Positions 45,516 through 56,691 of a stretch of 64,000 bases of DNA are shown here, in pieces. Location of the stretch: contig OX621234.1 of assembly GCA_951640165.1 (NCBI GenBank), forward strand, positions 30,942,549-31,006,548, read 5' to 3'. The notes beneath the pieces are model-generated. The model did not search any database. It had not been told where the DNA came from and was given only the letters and a program-made list of their open reading frames with translations. Made by a program: the position numbers and the translations under genes. Numbering within the stretch: the stretch's first letter is position 1; each line of letters opens with the position of its first letter. This DNA is from Pseudoips prasinana. Lineage: Eukaryota; Arthropoda; Insecta; Lepidoptera; Nolidae.

Positions 45516-45737
45516 GATGTGAAACATCGCCATTATTTTGTAAAAGTAATATGCAGAAAAGAACATATTGTGATAGGAACTAAATATATCCTAATGATAA
45601 AATAAAAAGTCGATTGCGCATGGCGACGCGTCGCCACACCGTACACACTACTATGGTATAGCGTGGCGACGCGTCGCCACGGCATGCGTCGCCTCGCCAG
45701 AAATCTGTTTTACGTGCGGCTATAGATGTTTCACATC
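45516..45737. mobile_element. CpG-rich MITE with paired GGCGACGCGTCGCC palindromes
   Basis: 13-bp terminal inverted repeats GATGTGAAACATC (45516-45528 and complement 45725-45737). Inside, the 14-bp perfect palindrome GGCGACGCGTCGCC occurs at 45622-45635 and 45665-45678, strikingly CpG-rich against an AT-rich background. Confidence 0.55.
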
Positions 45738-45869
45738 ACAAACCGATCCAGCTGCCGAGAACTTTCCACTAACTTTTCTTTCCTACTAACTGACAACGTA
45801 AATTGCTCTTCTACCATTTATTTATACTATTCAAATTAAAGTAACAGCTACCTCCTCTATGTCCACTTA

Positions 45870-46054
45870 TCCTACTAATATTATAAATTCGAAAGTTTGT
45901 GAGTATGGTTGGATGTTTGTTACTCTTTCACGCAAAAACTACCCAACGGATTTTGTTGAATGAAACTTTGTACTAATATGACTTATACATCCGAATAACA
46001 CTTAGGCTATAATTGATAAATTTTATCGCGGGTAAAACGGCGGAGCATGGCTAT
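45870..46054 (+). mobile_element. Helitron-like element (Lep1 type)
   Basis: TCCTACTAATATTATAAATT start with GAAAGTTTGTGAGTATGG, and ATCGCGGGTAAAACGGCGG then GGCTAT end. The final CTAG is mutated. Confidence 0.55.
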
Positions 46055-46720
46055 TATTATAATTATTACCACTTTATTAAATATCCGCTTTTAATAACCG
46101 TATTATTCGTACTTACATAGGCTTCGTATTATTAATTTCATGATAAACAATAGGTACAAATTGACGTCCACCTCAAAGATACTTCATGAAAACCTAATCT
46201 ACATGGCTGAGAAACAAACAGATTTTGTGCCGAATGATAATATTATGGTAAGTTTGGAGTTGCCATAAATTGTGTGTATTACGTACACCTGAGGTTAAAT
46301 TCAATTATAAACCGGAATTTGGGAAGAAACGTATTTTTTTTTTACGTTTAGAGTTAATAGAGGTATGCGGAGGCATAAGTGATCAAGGCAATAAGACTAT
46401 AAATTAAGCGCCCGTGCCAGAGGGCACCGTCTTTGGGGTTCAAACAGTTCGCAGAGGTATGAATCTACGGCAATTATTAAGTTATTTTTTTAACTATTTT
46501 ATTTCATTAACGTCTAGGATTATAAGTTTCGCACACTCATTTAATTTAAGCCAGTTGAATAATATAATAATAGCCGAATTTCCACTTAGGCGGCCAGTTT
46601 TAACGGAGGTAGCTACCAAAAACTTATCACCCTATATCACCCTATTCCCTCACTCCGATGGGTCAGTTAATCAACTCAGATCAATGGGATAGTTATGTAA
46701 CATATTCGCGAAGAGATCAG

Positions 46721-46898
46721 TGCCTCTAGCACGAGTTCCTGCAGTTTACTTACTCGATCACACGTACAGTTTCGTCCCATACATTGAGCACCAGAGTTTT
46801 AGTTCTTAATAGTTTCCGCGAGAGGCGCTGCTCAATGTATGGGAGGAAACTGTACGTGTGATCGAGTAAGTAAACTGCAGGAACTCGTGCTAGAGGCA
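46721..46898. repeat. 70-bp-arm near-perfect hairpin
   Basis: Arms 46721-46790 and 46829-46898 are reverse complements with one mismatch in 70 positions, starting TGCCTCTAGCACGAGTTCC. The loop is 38 bp. Too exact for an old insertion; see findings. Confidence 0.85.
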
Positions 46899-46969
46899 CA
46901 GGTGACAAACGCTCGTGACTCGATGAGTATGTCACCGCTAACTTTCAGAATCCACTGGGTATTCTCTTG

Positions 46970-47205
46970 TCATCACCATTATCATATAAGACGAAAGACG
47001 TCCACTGCTGAACAAAGGCCTCTCCCAAAGATCTCCTCAATTGGCCTTGCGCTATCCGCATTCAACGGTTTCCAGCGACCCTCACAAGATCATCGGTCCA
47101 TCTTGTAGGCGGCCTGCCCACGCTGCGTCTTTCAGTTCGTAGTCACCACTCGAGGCCCTTTCTGCCCCACTACCACTTCAGCTTTGCAATTCTTTGGGCT
47201 CTATC
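46970..47205 (-). mobile_element. LINE 3' end (CATCATATCAGCC family), reverse
   Basis: CATCACCATTATCATATAAG, GACGTCCACTGCTGAACAAAG, GGCCTGCCCACGCTGCGTC and the complement of the KLKWQW codons near the end. Confidence 0.6.
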
Positions 47206-48940
47206 GGTGAGTTTGAGACTTTTTTGTGTCAGCTCAAAACCAATTACACAGTATGCGCAGTTCAACACGCTAGGCTATAAAGACAATCATATGGGGGCGA
47301 TTCTGTCTTTAACACGACTAATTTAAATGTCATTATATATCTCTCTCTAATACAGCTAGAATGAAAAGAACGGGGCATTAATTAGTGCGCACCGGGCGCA
47401 TAATTAGTTGGTAGGTTCTAACGTGTCACTTATTTCTACTCAGTATTTTGCACCAAAACCAAAATTACACAATTAAGGCGCTGCACCCACCATCGTAACT
47501 GCGACTGAATCATTAATTGCGGCTTCGGGCACCTAGGGCGGCTTCGGGCACCTGAGAGCCGCCTCGGCACTCGTAACCACACCTAAGGACGCCGAGGCCG
47601 TCTTTGAGTAGCTCGGGTGGCAATTTCACATCAGCACGCAGAGGAATATAAAAGGCAACCTCATTAATGACTCATACGTATAATTAATGAGATCGTTGCC
47701 TAGGTTCTTTTTATTTGACGATGACAAAAGAAAAGTTAATTGTTGTACACACATTGTTGTTGTCAAGGTTGTCTGTAACATCGCGATATTACTTATAGTG
47801 ATCAACAATGCAACAGAATGCATGGAACCAAATAAGCAGGGAGATAAATAAAAATCATCATAAGTATATAGTTTTTATCAGTTTATTTTTTCTTGTTATA
47901 TTGGGTGCCGCGAATAATGTTGCCTTGTCATTTTTATAAGAAGTATCTTAGAAAGAAATGCAATGAGCAATATCAAAATTAATTGCATATAATCGGAGAC
48001 TTAAGTGCTTAACACGCTTGACGCCAGTGTATCATTTTTGAATCAATAAATGCAATCGTGTGTCGTATCGTTTTCGATACACAAGCAACTTTTTAGTTAT
48101 GGTTTTGGAAAAAGAGGGGAGGGACCACACGAGGAGGGATGAAAATAGAAATAGTGTATTACATCATAAAAGAAACGCAAAACACACAGAAAATAAGGTC
48201 CGGTTAAAATATAGAGGAATTGGCTAATATGGCTTGGCGCTGAGCGTGTTAATTACACTACCGATAGACCGACGGCAATCAAGTAGCAAGTATTTAAGAA
48301 TGTTACAATAAAACAATTATTTATTTACTTGTATTCATGTTTTAATATTACAATTCTTTATAAATATCTCTTAAACAAATGAATAAAAACTATTATTAAT
48401 ATATCATTATTAATCAAAACTTATACAAATTAATAAAAAAGCATCATTGACGCCTCAAAATTACTTAATAAAATTAAACAAGTTACAACTAAAACAAAAC
48501 AGGTAGGTAATTATTAGGTTCAGTTTAAAAGTTAAAATGTGTAGTATATAATGGAATTCTATGGAAATTTTAATGACAAAGAATCAAAACTTGAGAGTAT
48601 ACGTGGCGAAATCAAGCTCAATCTCTGGGAAGCAGGTGTGAGTCTATGTATATGTGTTTGTATGAAAAATATAATTAATAATCGCAAATACATTTACTGC
48701 CACCTAATCAGCAAATCCGAAGTAAGTATGCTCAACCTTCCAAAGTAGTGCATACTTTGATCTAAAATGCTTTGGATACGCTAAGCTATCCGATCAAAGT
48801 AAGACCACCCGGCTTTTGAACCTATTCACACTACGACTACTGCCAGCATGTTAAATATTTAAGGTGCGTTCAACTTTAAATTGACCTGGCGGACAAAGTC
48901 CTGTAGCAATAATCGAAAAAACATGAATTACAAACAGTTA
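47206..48940. other. intergenic stretch
   Basis: A GC-richer block at 47510-47615 holds two tandem GCGGCTTCGGGCACCT units. A small LINE-tail word lies at 48630 (GGGAAGCAGGTGTGAGTC). Otherwise AT-rich and unrecognised. Confidence 0.35.
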
Positions 48941-48944
48941 TTTA

Positions 48945-49640
48945 AAAGTCATTGACATAATAGATATAAATACAATGTTTGTTGCCAACATGTGACAATT
49001 TCAAAATTGGGTAAAAAAATGCATATTATAAACTAAGTCATAAATCATTGAAATAATAGATATCTATAAAATGTTTGTTGCTAACTAACTAAGTCATATG
49101 ACAAATCATTGAGATGATAGATATAAATAAAATGTTTGTTTCCAATTAAGTCATATAACAAATCATAGAAGTGATGATCAATAAAATATTAGTTACCAAC
49201 TAAGACATATAACTGCTGTGTGGTGACGGCGACAAATATCAGAATCAGAATATCATCACCCCATCTCATCCCGTGGGGGGCGTAGAAGTCGACCCGAGGG
49301 AATATCTACCAGAGGACGGGTAGCAGCTTCCTTCTGAGTACTACGACCATCATACTGCGATCGCCAACCCGCCTGCCAAGCGTGGCGATTATGGCATATC
49401 CCCTCAAGATGATTCTTGAGGGAGGCTTGTCCAGCAGTGGACTTATTTAAGCTGTAATGATGATGATGATGAAGACATATAACAAAACATTGACATGATA
49501 AATATAAATAAAATTATTACTGCTTGTGACAATTCATTATCATATACGATAAAATGCTTATTATCAACTGCGTCATAAGACAAATAATTGCAATGTTAGA
49601 TAAAAATAACCAACTAAGTGTTGATGACATTGAATATCCA
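48945..49640 (+). repeat. ~65-70 bp minisatellite, interrupted by a retroposon
   Basis: Repeated units contain AAATCATTGA(A/G)AT(A/G)ATAGATAT, AAAATGTTTGTT and AACTAAGTCATATGACA-type words, at least five worn copies. The array is split by the insertion at 49214-49471 and continues at 49484. Confidence 0.55.
49214..49471 (+). mobile_element. short retroposon (family R258) with 12-bp target duplication
   Basis: 258 bp starting TGCTGTGTGGTGACGGCGAC and ending in a TGATGATGATGATG tail. AAGACATATAAC flanks it at 49202-49213 and 49472-49483. The tail and target duplication mark insertion by LINE machinery. Related copies lie at 20275, 29490 and 34180. Confidence 0.8.
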
Positions 49641-49869
49641 CTGTTAACTTTCCTTTATTAAAAGCCATTAATAAATTTATAGTCAAATGATCTTTGTCTA
49701 TCTTTTAATGGAATATGAGATTCGACAAAAATATTAATGCAATATTTTTAGCGCAACCCTATTGGCAATCAGCTGATATTTTACTAATTTAACAAACCTT
49801 AGATTCTTGAATATTAATTTCAAATACCATAGGCACGTGTCACTCACTGCCCCTACTGCATAATTTGAT

Positions 49870-49985
49870 AAATCCCACCTGTGAATACACGGCTGAAATG
49901 ACCATCCCGACTATAATCAAAACAGAAACTAGAATAGGTCCGTTTTCAATACAAACTAGATGGACGTGCCCCAATATATCCGTAG
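49870..49985 (-). CDS. possible exon with a hydrophobic segment, unassigned
   Basis: On the minus strand one frame reads CIENGPILVSVLIIVGMVIS then AVYSQ, a convincing membrane or signal segment. Donor candidates are TCACAG|GTGGGA and GGCA|GTGAGT, and an acceptor-like CATCTAG precedes it. It has no partner exon that I could fit by phase. It might be a first exon of the protease homologue or part of an unseen gene, or chance. Confidence 0.25.
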
Positions 49986-50099
49986 TGTGTTTAAGGTTCG
50001 GTTTACATGGCAGTGCAGCGGAACGAAAATATTCAAATATTCACAAACAACCTGGTTGAGCGTAAGGGGTACCTACATTATTATTATTATACATATAGC

Positions 50100-50240
50100 A
50101 ACTACACTATACAAGAAAGACTAGGTCAGAAGTACCCTAAACCGGCGAGCATGTATGAAGAATATAATGACAGTAAACGATGCAAAAGAGGTGTGCAAAG
50201 ATCGTGACAAATGGAAATCCGTTGTCTCTGCCTGCTCCTA
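50100..50240 (+). mobile_element. LINE 3'-end fragment ([13 protein letters not shown] tail)
   Basis: AGGTCAGAAGTACCCTAAAC through GACAAATGGAAATCCGTTG, about 95% alike by eye to the same part of 7085-7290. Confidence 0.55.
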
Positions 50241-51089
50241 CAGTATTCCAACGTGGTCGAGTTAATTTTGCGATCTTTAATCTTTTTGCTGGCCACATAG
50301 TTTATGCGTATTTCACAAGTAATATCTGATTAATATAGAAAATCATATTTATTCGTTTGTATAGAAGCAGTAACCTCTGTTTATAATGTAATAGAGAATA
50401 AAATATATTTTTTTTGTTTTAGAGTTCCTTATTCAAAGGACATTAAGGATCCTTATATATGTTCAAAAAAAATTTGCGATGTATTTTTGCTAAGAAAATT
50501 ACATTTCGATAGTTTTCGAAAATTAAGTTAGTTTGATCGCCCAGGTACTGTCTGCACACGACTACGTCTGCATCCTATAAATTATAAAGTTACTCACTAA
50601 AACTTAAGTTTTACAAAGACCGCTCCGCTTTGTGGGGCAGTGTGACGACTTAACGTAGAGCTAATTTTAACGTGGCAATGATATGGTTTGATCCACATAC
50701 TTATTTTGGCGTTGTTAGTATACAGTGGCTATTCATTAAAATCTATTTAAGTTTTAAACTCCGTAAAATTTTGTAATATAGGTCTGACTGACGACATCAT
50801 GACTGAGTGGCACAAATTCATTTTCAGTAAACGCCCTCAAATTAAATTTGCCAGTGCACATAATGCGGTCAACCTTTTGATATAAACAATGTATTTAGTA
50901 ACAGAGCTCGTTTTGTTTTGAAAAAACTTTAACATACATAAATACATATTTTATAATAAGATATAAATATATATGACGTCATTTAATTCTTTAGGGCGAG
51001 AATTTAAGTTGTGGATGAATTAAGTTACACAGCATGTTTCACTTTAATAGTGCGATCTTTGGACTATGCTTATGGCGTGTACTAATGTC
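50241..51089. other. flank of the R1-type LINE, nothing recognised
   Basis: AT-rich sequence without exon or repeat signal. The border with the LINE is not marked by a clear target duplication. Confidence 0.35.
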
Positions 51090-53671
51090 CATCAATTACA
51101 GAATTATTTCATATACAGAATTATTGGCAAAACAACAAAGAGACAGGAAGATCTTCCTTTGACAAAATCCGGAAAAGTACTCAGTGCAAAAGAATCCGTC
51201 AAACTTTTAGCCGACACCTTTTACCCCGAGGATCTACAGAGTCAAGATAATGCTGACCACAGAGAAACAAGAATGGCTATAGAACAGATAAACGAAGATT
51301 ATGATGATCAACATGACCCTTACTTTACTCTGGAGGAGCTAAAAGTCTCTGTGGAAAGCTTTAATCCAAAAAAAGCTCCAGGTTCGGATGGTCTTACACC
51401 GGACATCTGCAGGCAGGTGATCGGAAGGGACCCAGTGACGTTTCTGGCACTGGCCAACAAATGCCTAGAGCTAGGATACTTCCCAAAGATCTGGAAAGAA
51501 GCAACAGTAATCGTTCTTAGAAAACCAGCCAAAGAAGATTACACAACACCTAAATCCTACCGTCCAATAGGATTGCTCCCTCTGATGAGCAAAATTTTTG
51601 AAAAAATGATAGTAAATAGACTTAAATGGCATTTACTACCAAAGATGAGTAATCAACAGTATGGCTTTGTGCCCCAAAGGAGCACCGAAGACTCCCTTTA
51701 TGACTTTATGCAACACATCAAAAGTAAGCTACAACTGAAAAAACTAGTTACAATGGTCTCGCTTGACATAGAGGGAGCCTTTGATAGCGCCTGGTGGCCA
51801 GCGATAAGGCTACAACTGGTTCAACAAAAGTGTCCTACCAACATTAGAAAACTCATGGATAGTTACTTACGAGACCGCATTGTAAGGATTCGCTATGGTG
51901 GGGAGGAATATTCTACAAGCACACATAAAGGCTGCATACAGGGATCCGTAAGTGGTCCAATTCTTTGGAATCTCCTCCTGGACCCACTGTTAAAGGACCT
52001 AGAGGCTAGAGGCTATTACTGCCAAGCATTTGCTGATGACGTGGTTTTAATCTTTGATGGTGACACTGCACAACAGGTGCAAAGGGCAGCAAATACCGCA
52101 CTCACCTATGTTCAGGAGTGGGGTGTCAAAAACAAGCTAAAATTTGCACCGCACAAAACAAATGCCATGTTAATTACGCGGAAGCGAAAATTTGACACAC
52201 CACTGCTGAGAATGGGAGGGGTGGACATAACCATGTCTAATCAAATAAAGATCCTAGGTCTTACCATAGACAGTGGCCTAACATTTAACTCTCATATACT
52301 TAGTATATGTAAAAAAGTGGTTAATGTATATAAGCAACTGTCGAGGGCAGCCAGGGTTAGTTGGGGCCTGCACCCAGAAGTCATTCGGATCATTTACACT
52401 TCCGTGGCTGAGCCTATAATCCTATACGCGGCAAGCGCTTGGGCGTCAGTGACTAAGAAGATAGGTGTTCGAAAACAGTTAAATTCAGTCCAAAGAGGAT
52501 TCGCCCAAAAAATCTGTAGAGCATATCGGACGGTATCTCTGAACGCGGCGTTGCTGCTGGCGGGTATATTACCACTCGATGTGCGCATAAGGGAGGCTGC
52601 CACCCTCTACGAAGCTAAGAGAGGAATACCTCAGCCGGCTCTGGTGGATCGAGAAGTCGAGCAAAGAGTACCGTATGCACATACTGGACACCCAGCCGAG
52701 CATATGAGCCTGAAGTTCGTAAGTTTGATAAACCAGCAAGATGTGAACCAGCATACTACACAAGCTGTACGCATCTTTACGGATGGCAGTAAAGTCGAAA
52801 ACAAAGTCGGAGCCGCGCTGTCCTTATGGACTGGCGAAACGGAAACAAAGAGCATGAAACTAAAACTGCCATCCTACAGTACAGTGTATCAAGCAGAACT
52901 TCTGGCCATATGGAAAGCTACCAGGGAAGTCCTTAAATGCTCGGAACAAAGCTTTGGCATATATAGTGACTCAAGGGCAGCATTAGAAACGGTTATCAAT
53001 CATAGCTCCCGGCATCACCTAGCCGTTGAGATTCGCGAACATATGAAAACAGCCCTTACACAAAACAAAAATATATCTTTGTTTTGGGTTATCTTTGGTT
53101 AGGCTCATGCGGAATTAATAGGAAACGAGCGCGCGGATCAATTGGCCAAAAATGCAGCTCTCACACTTAGGAAGACTCCAGATTATGATCGACTTCCGGT
53201 GTCATTCGTCAAGAGACAAATACGTGAACAGTCTCTTGAGGAATGGAACCAGAGATATCGATCAGGTGCCACCGCTGGAACAACAAAAATTTTCTTCCCG
53301 GACGCTATCGATGCTTATAAGATAATTAGAAAACTACACATAAATGGTACAATCACTCAAATGCTGACAGGACACGGTGGATTCTCTGAATACTTGCACA
53401 GGTTCAAGTGTAAAGAGAACCCATCGTGCACCTGTGAACCCGGTGTAGACGAGACCGTACCCCACATTCTTTTTGAATGCCCGGTTTATGGTCTGGACAG
53501 ACACAATATGGAACAGCTGATAGAAGGCCCAGTCGATGCCAGAAATGTGAACATTATTATGAGTAGCAATAAGAAGAGAGATATTTTTATAAAATATGGT
53601 TTACATATACTTGAAAAAGTAATAAAAAGAAATAAGTAAATACATAAATATTATTGAAAAAAAAAAAAAAA
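51090..53671 (+). mobile_element. 5'-truncated R1/I-superfamily LINE with poly(A) tail
   Basis: About 2.6 kb ending in a short 3' UTR and an A-run at 53657-53671. Only ORF2 from the start of the reverse transcriptase onward is present; ORF1 and the endonuclease are missing. The well-preserved frame suggests a fairly recent insertion. It lies between the hydrophobic minus-strand frame at 49.9 kb and the candidate transporter exon at 54.0 kb. Confidence 0.8.
51114..53639 (+). pseudogene. LINE ORF2: reverse transcriptase, RNase H and Cys/His motif, one in-frame stop
   Basis: One continuous frame to TAA at 53637-53639, broken only by TAG at 53100-53102. In order: KKAPGSDGLTPDICR and SYRPIGLLPLMSKIFEKMIV (RT fingers), VSLDIEGAFDSAWW (first catalytic Asp), QGSVSGPILWNLLLDP, AFADDVVLIFDG (catalytic FADD), and NKLKFAPHKTNAM. 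The RNase H follows with FTDGSKVENKVGAALS, YQAELLAIWKA and YSDSRAALE, then, after the stop, AHAELIGNERADQLAK. The end has CTCEPGVDETVPHILFEC, the Cys/His motif typical of R1-type elements. The stop sits where Lys normally precedes AHAG, beside a 9-base insertion of the local word TCTTTGGTT. Non-functional. Confidence 0.85.
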
Positions 53672-53775
53672 ATATATACATATATCGTAAGAAATTTTGT
53701 AGAACTACATATATAATAATATATAATGTACGACCTGCAATACACAACCCGTGCGTGAAGAGTGAGTTTCATAGA

Positions 53776-54120
53776 TTAATTAAATTGATTGGTGGAAAAA
53801 TAATATTGACAATTAGTGTTATAATATAGAAATAAGTAATTTAAGTTAAACCATGTATGTATAAGATCTCCGATTTTGTCGGAGGAACAATCGTCAATTT
53901 TTGTCATTTTGCGAATATCGTTGTGAGACGTTCCAGTGTAGTTAGTATTATGGTTGCCTAGTCTGACCACGTCCAAGGTTACTATTCTTTTGCCAGTGTA
54001 GTAGTACGAGGCTCTGTAGTACTTGGCGTCGCTATGTGGATGTAGGCGCGGGAAGGCCAAGCCGCGGGACGCGCTCTCTCCATCAGCCCTAAACAAGAAG
54101 CCGCGCTGCTGCCTCTGCCA
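53776..54120 (-). CDS. candidate terminal exon of the SLC15-like transporter
   Basis: Acceptor GTGCATTTAG|TGG in phase 0, matching the preceding transporter exon, then 114 codons to TAA at 53776-53778. The start WQRQQRGFLFRADGESASRG is basic and Ser-rich, like a cytosolic tail; later come HPHSDAKYYRASYYYTGKR and an AT-rich end. I recognise no family. The first part has clear coding composition, the last 30 codons do not. It lies directly beside the poly(A) end of the LINE at 51-53.7 kb. It could belong to another gene. Confidence 0.4.
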   Translation of the reverse strand, partial: WQRQQRGFLFRADGESASRGLAFPRLHPHSDAKYYRASYYYTGKRIVTLDVVRLGNHNTNYTGTSHNDIRKMTKIDDCSSDKIGDLIHTWFNLNYLFLYYNTNCQYYFSTNQFN

Positions 54121-54369
54121 CTAAATGCACGGGTACTAGTTGTGGATAACGAATGTACCGAGATTACCTGAAAAAGATATGTAAGGGTTTATATAAATGT
54201 TGTACCAAAGAAAACAATGTTCGTTATTTGGAATGAAATCCCTGTACCGTAGGGATTTGTTAACATGCAACTCACGGACCCAGCCCGCACTCAGAACAAA
54301 TCTACAGAGTTTTAGGTCATTAGTGTCCACGTTCCAACTTGGTATAGAATCGTCGTTTAAAAGCATTAA

Positions 54370-54533
54370 CTAAAACTTCTTATTGCTCAGGTTTATTCTT
54401 AAAATCTTCTATTAATAAGGGTCGCTTACGGCGATAAGACCGCCCATTGTACCTTTTGTTCTTTATATTATATCCAATGTATTTTCTTTTTGTCTGAGTG
54501 TGTACAATAAAGAGTATTCTATCTATCTATCTG
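54370..54533 (+). mobile_element. LINE 3' UTR fragment with (TCTA) tail
   Basis: GGCGATAAGACCGCCCATTG, TTGTTCTTTATATTATATCC, GTGTACAATAAAGAGTATTC and TATCTATCTATCT. Same tail type as the element ending at 36456. Confidence 0.5.
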
Positions 54534-54537
54534 GTTA

Positions 54538-54707
54538 TGCACACCACGTTTTTTAAACGCACCGTCGACGCGCGTTTCTCAAACGCGCTTTTATCCTACA
54601 GAGCAATTTGTTTTTGTTTGTATCAATACAAACGCGATGCTAACGCGCGTGTGTATCACTACAAACGCGCGACAACGCAACGGTGTGCTTAGAAAACGTG
54701 GTGTGCA
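54538..54707. mobile_element. MITE with TGCACACCACG ends and TA duplication
   Basis: 170 bp, terminal inverted repeats TGCACACCACGTTTT; TA at 54536-54537 and 54708-54709. Interior is rich in ACGCGCG(T/A) words and CpG. Confidence 0.65.
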
Positions 54708-55616
54708 TAGGCTCTAAGTCGCCAACACGAAGTGATCGTTTCTTGTTGCCTTATGTAACTATTAAACTGTCACACAAATAGATAACCTATGCGGGAATTG
54801 AACCCAGAACACGAGTGCGGCGGGGTAGTAACAAGGCAACTTAACTAACCACCGCACTACATTGCACTTGCAAATTGAACGAGGAATGATCAGGTGAGCA
54901 AAACGACGGTTGAAGAGCATTATGAAAAAGTTAAGAGCTCAGGCTAACTTGAACATTCAACAACAACCTACTTTACGACAAGTTTCACGAGGGGAGTAAC
55001 TCCATGAGGCGTAAAAAATACGTGAGCTTGGCGATTATTTTAGTTTCAGATATAGAAAATTTGTCATCGGTTCGACGTTACGGTCAATTTAGTTTCATAT
55101 TTGATTTTCCGGACACAAAGGATAAAATGGAGCCCTAGTTTTTAGTATGTGTCATAGTCTATGCGAGGTATACTAGTAACAGGGTAAAAGTTACTGTTAT
55201 GAAATTTGGATACTTTGTGTGATTACACTGAATATTGGATAAGAAATTTCGTTAAATTTGTAGCGGCGGTAATAGATAAAAAGGATCTTTTAGTTTTTCA
55301 ATTTTATTCGGGTAAGTTGTTAGAGCGCTGGATTGCCCAAAGAGCAGTGAAATAAACATAAATAGTCAAGTTCCTTAAAATTGTCCGCCCGTATGTTACA
55401 GTACTTTTTCTTTGTTACCAGTGATTGTTCATAATGTTCCCTTTAAATCTCGATTTATGTAAGGTGTTTCGGTATAACTTAAAGATCGCTATCTACCCAT
55501 GAACCTGAAGAATTAAACAAAACCAATATTTCCACATACAAAATGTATCAGTTGAACGATATTTTTCTATGGGAAGCCAAATGCTCTCACCGGGCCGTAG
55601 GTGATTGACGAGGTCA

Positions 55617-55830
55617 AGCAATTAGACTCGCGGTCAATCCATAGATGGGTGACCGCCAAAGTGGTTTAATATTGAGCGTCTCCGTGCTTCGGAGGGCACG
55701 TTAAGCTGTCGGCCTCGGTTGTAGCCATTAGGCAACATTTGTTAAGCCACACCAGAGGCCTACTGGGGGGCTTGAACAACTCTAACACTAGGGCAACCAC
55801 TGCCCACACGGTAAGTAAGTAATGATAGGT
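55617..55830 (+). repeat. interspersed repeat family F, copy 3
   Basis: GATGGGTGACCGCCAAAGTG, GCGTCTCCGTGCTTCGGAG and GGGGGGCTTGAACAACTC shared with 8395-8582. Confidence 0.5.
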
Positions 55831-55860
55831 AATAAGTAAGTAAATATTTTTATTATGTAG

Positions 55861-56016
55861 TAGTTGTGCCCCGTGGTTTACCCGTGTTAAACTTACGGTA
55901 AGGTGTGCTAACTCCATACCAAATTTTATTAATTTCGCTACAGCCGCGCCGTTTAGACGTGAAGAAGTAACAAACATACACATTCACAAACTTTCGCCTT
56001 TATAATATTAGCGTGA
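55861..56016 (-). mobile_element. Helitron-like element (Lep1 type), reverse
   Basis: Begins with the worn complement of the 3' end (AGTTGTGCCCCGTGGTTTAC) and ends TTTATAATATTAGCGTGA|T. Confidence 0.62.
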
Positions 56017-56361
56017 TTTTGTTGATGTGTTACACTTTGTTCATTATCATAGGAAAATGAAGTTCCTTAAATTACTTCCACATTTAATGTTACACATTGT
56101 AATTCACACAAGAAACATAACAATAGGCATTTTGTATGGGGACCGACCTATGATTAACTCAACGAAACCTCTATATTCGGAATCATCAATTCATTATTAA
56201 CTTAGGAACAATTATAAGACATTTATCGCTACACAATGAGCAATTCGTTACTGTTATAGACTTCTGAATCAATCATACATCTTCATATTATACGCTATAA
56301 CATTAAGTGTCGAGTAACGTGTAATAAGAATAAGATCCTAATGCTTTCACTGAATTGCCTG

Positions 56362-56423
56362 TTATTTAACGAGTCCTATACAGTATATTGGTTTCAATAT
56401 ACTGTATAGGACTCGTTAAATAA
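56362..56423. repeat. perfect 29-bp-arm hairpin
   Basis: Arms 56362-56390 and 56395-56423 are exact complements (starting TTATTTAACGAGTCCTATAC) with a 4-bp loop GTTT. No T-run or gene end adjoins it. Confidence 0.85.
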
Positions 56424-56691
56424 TTCATGTTTAAAAAGCCAACTCACCAATAGAAGTTCGTCACTCAGTCAATCGTAATTTATTAATTTTCTGCACCCTC
56501 ACCTGTATGCTAACTATTATGGTCATTAAATTACTATTCTATGTAAGTACAATAGCACAAGAACCCTATGCTTGAACCATTGTAGACCTATGTAAATAAA
56601 ATGTTCTGTCACCGTAATATAATCTTACTAACAATAGTCCGCCTCTGTACCTCATCCATTCGTCAGTTTTACTTACAATAGGTACAGACAC

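Noticed and set aside
51320..52855. Minus-strand frames inside the LINE
   Set aside because: Shadows of the reverse-transcriptase/RNase H ORF.
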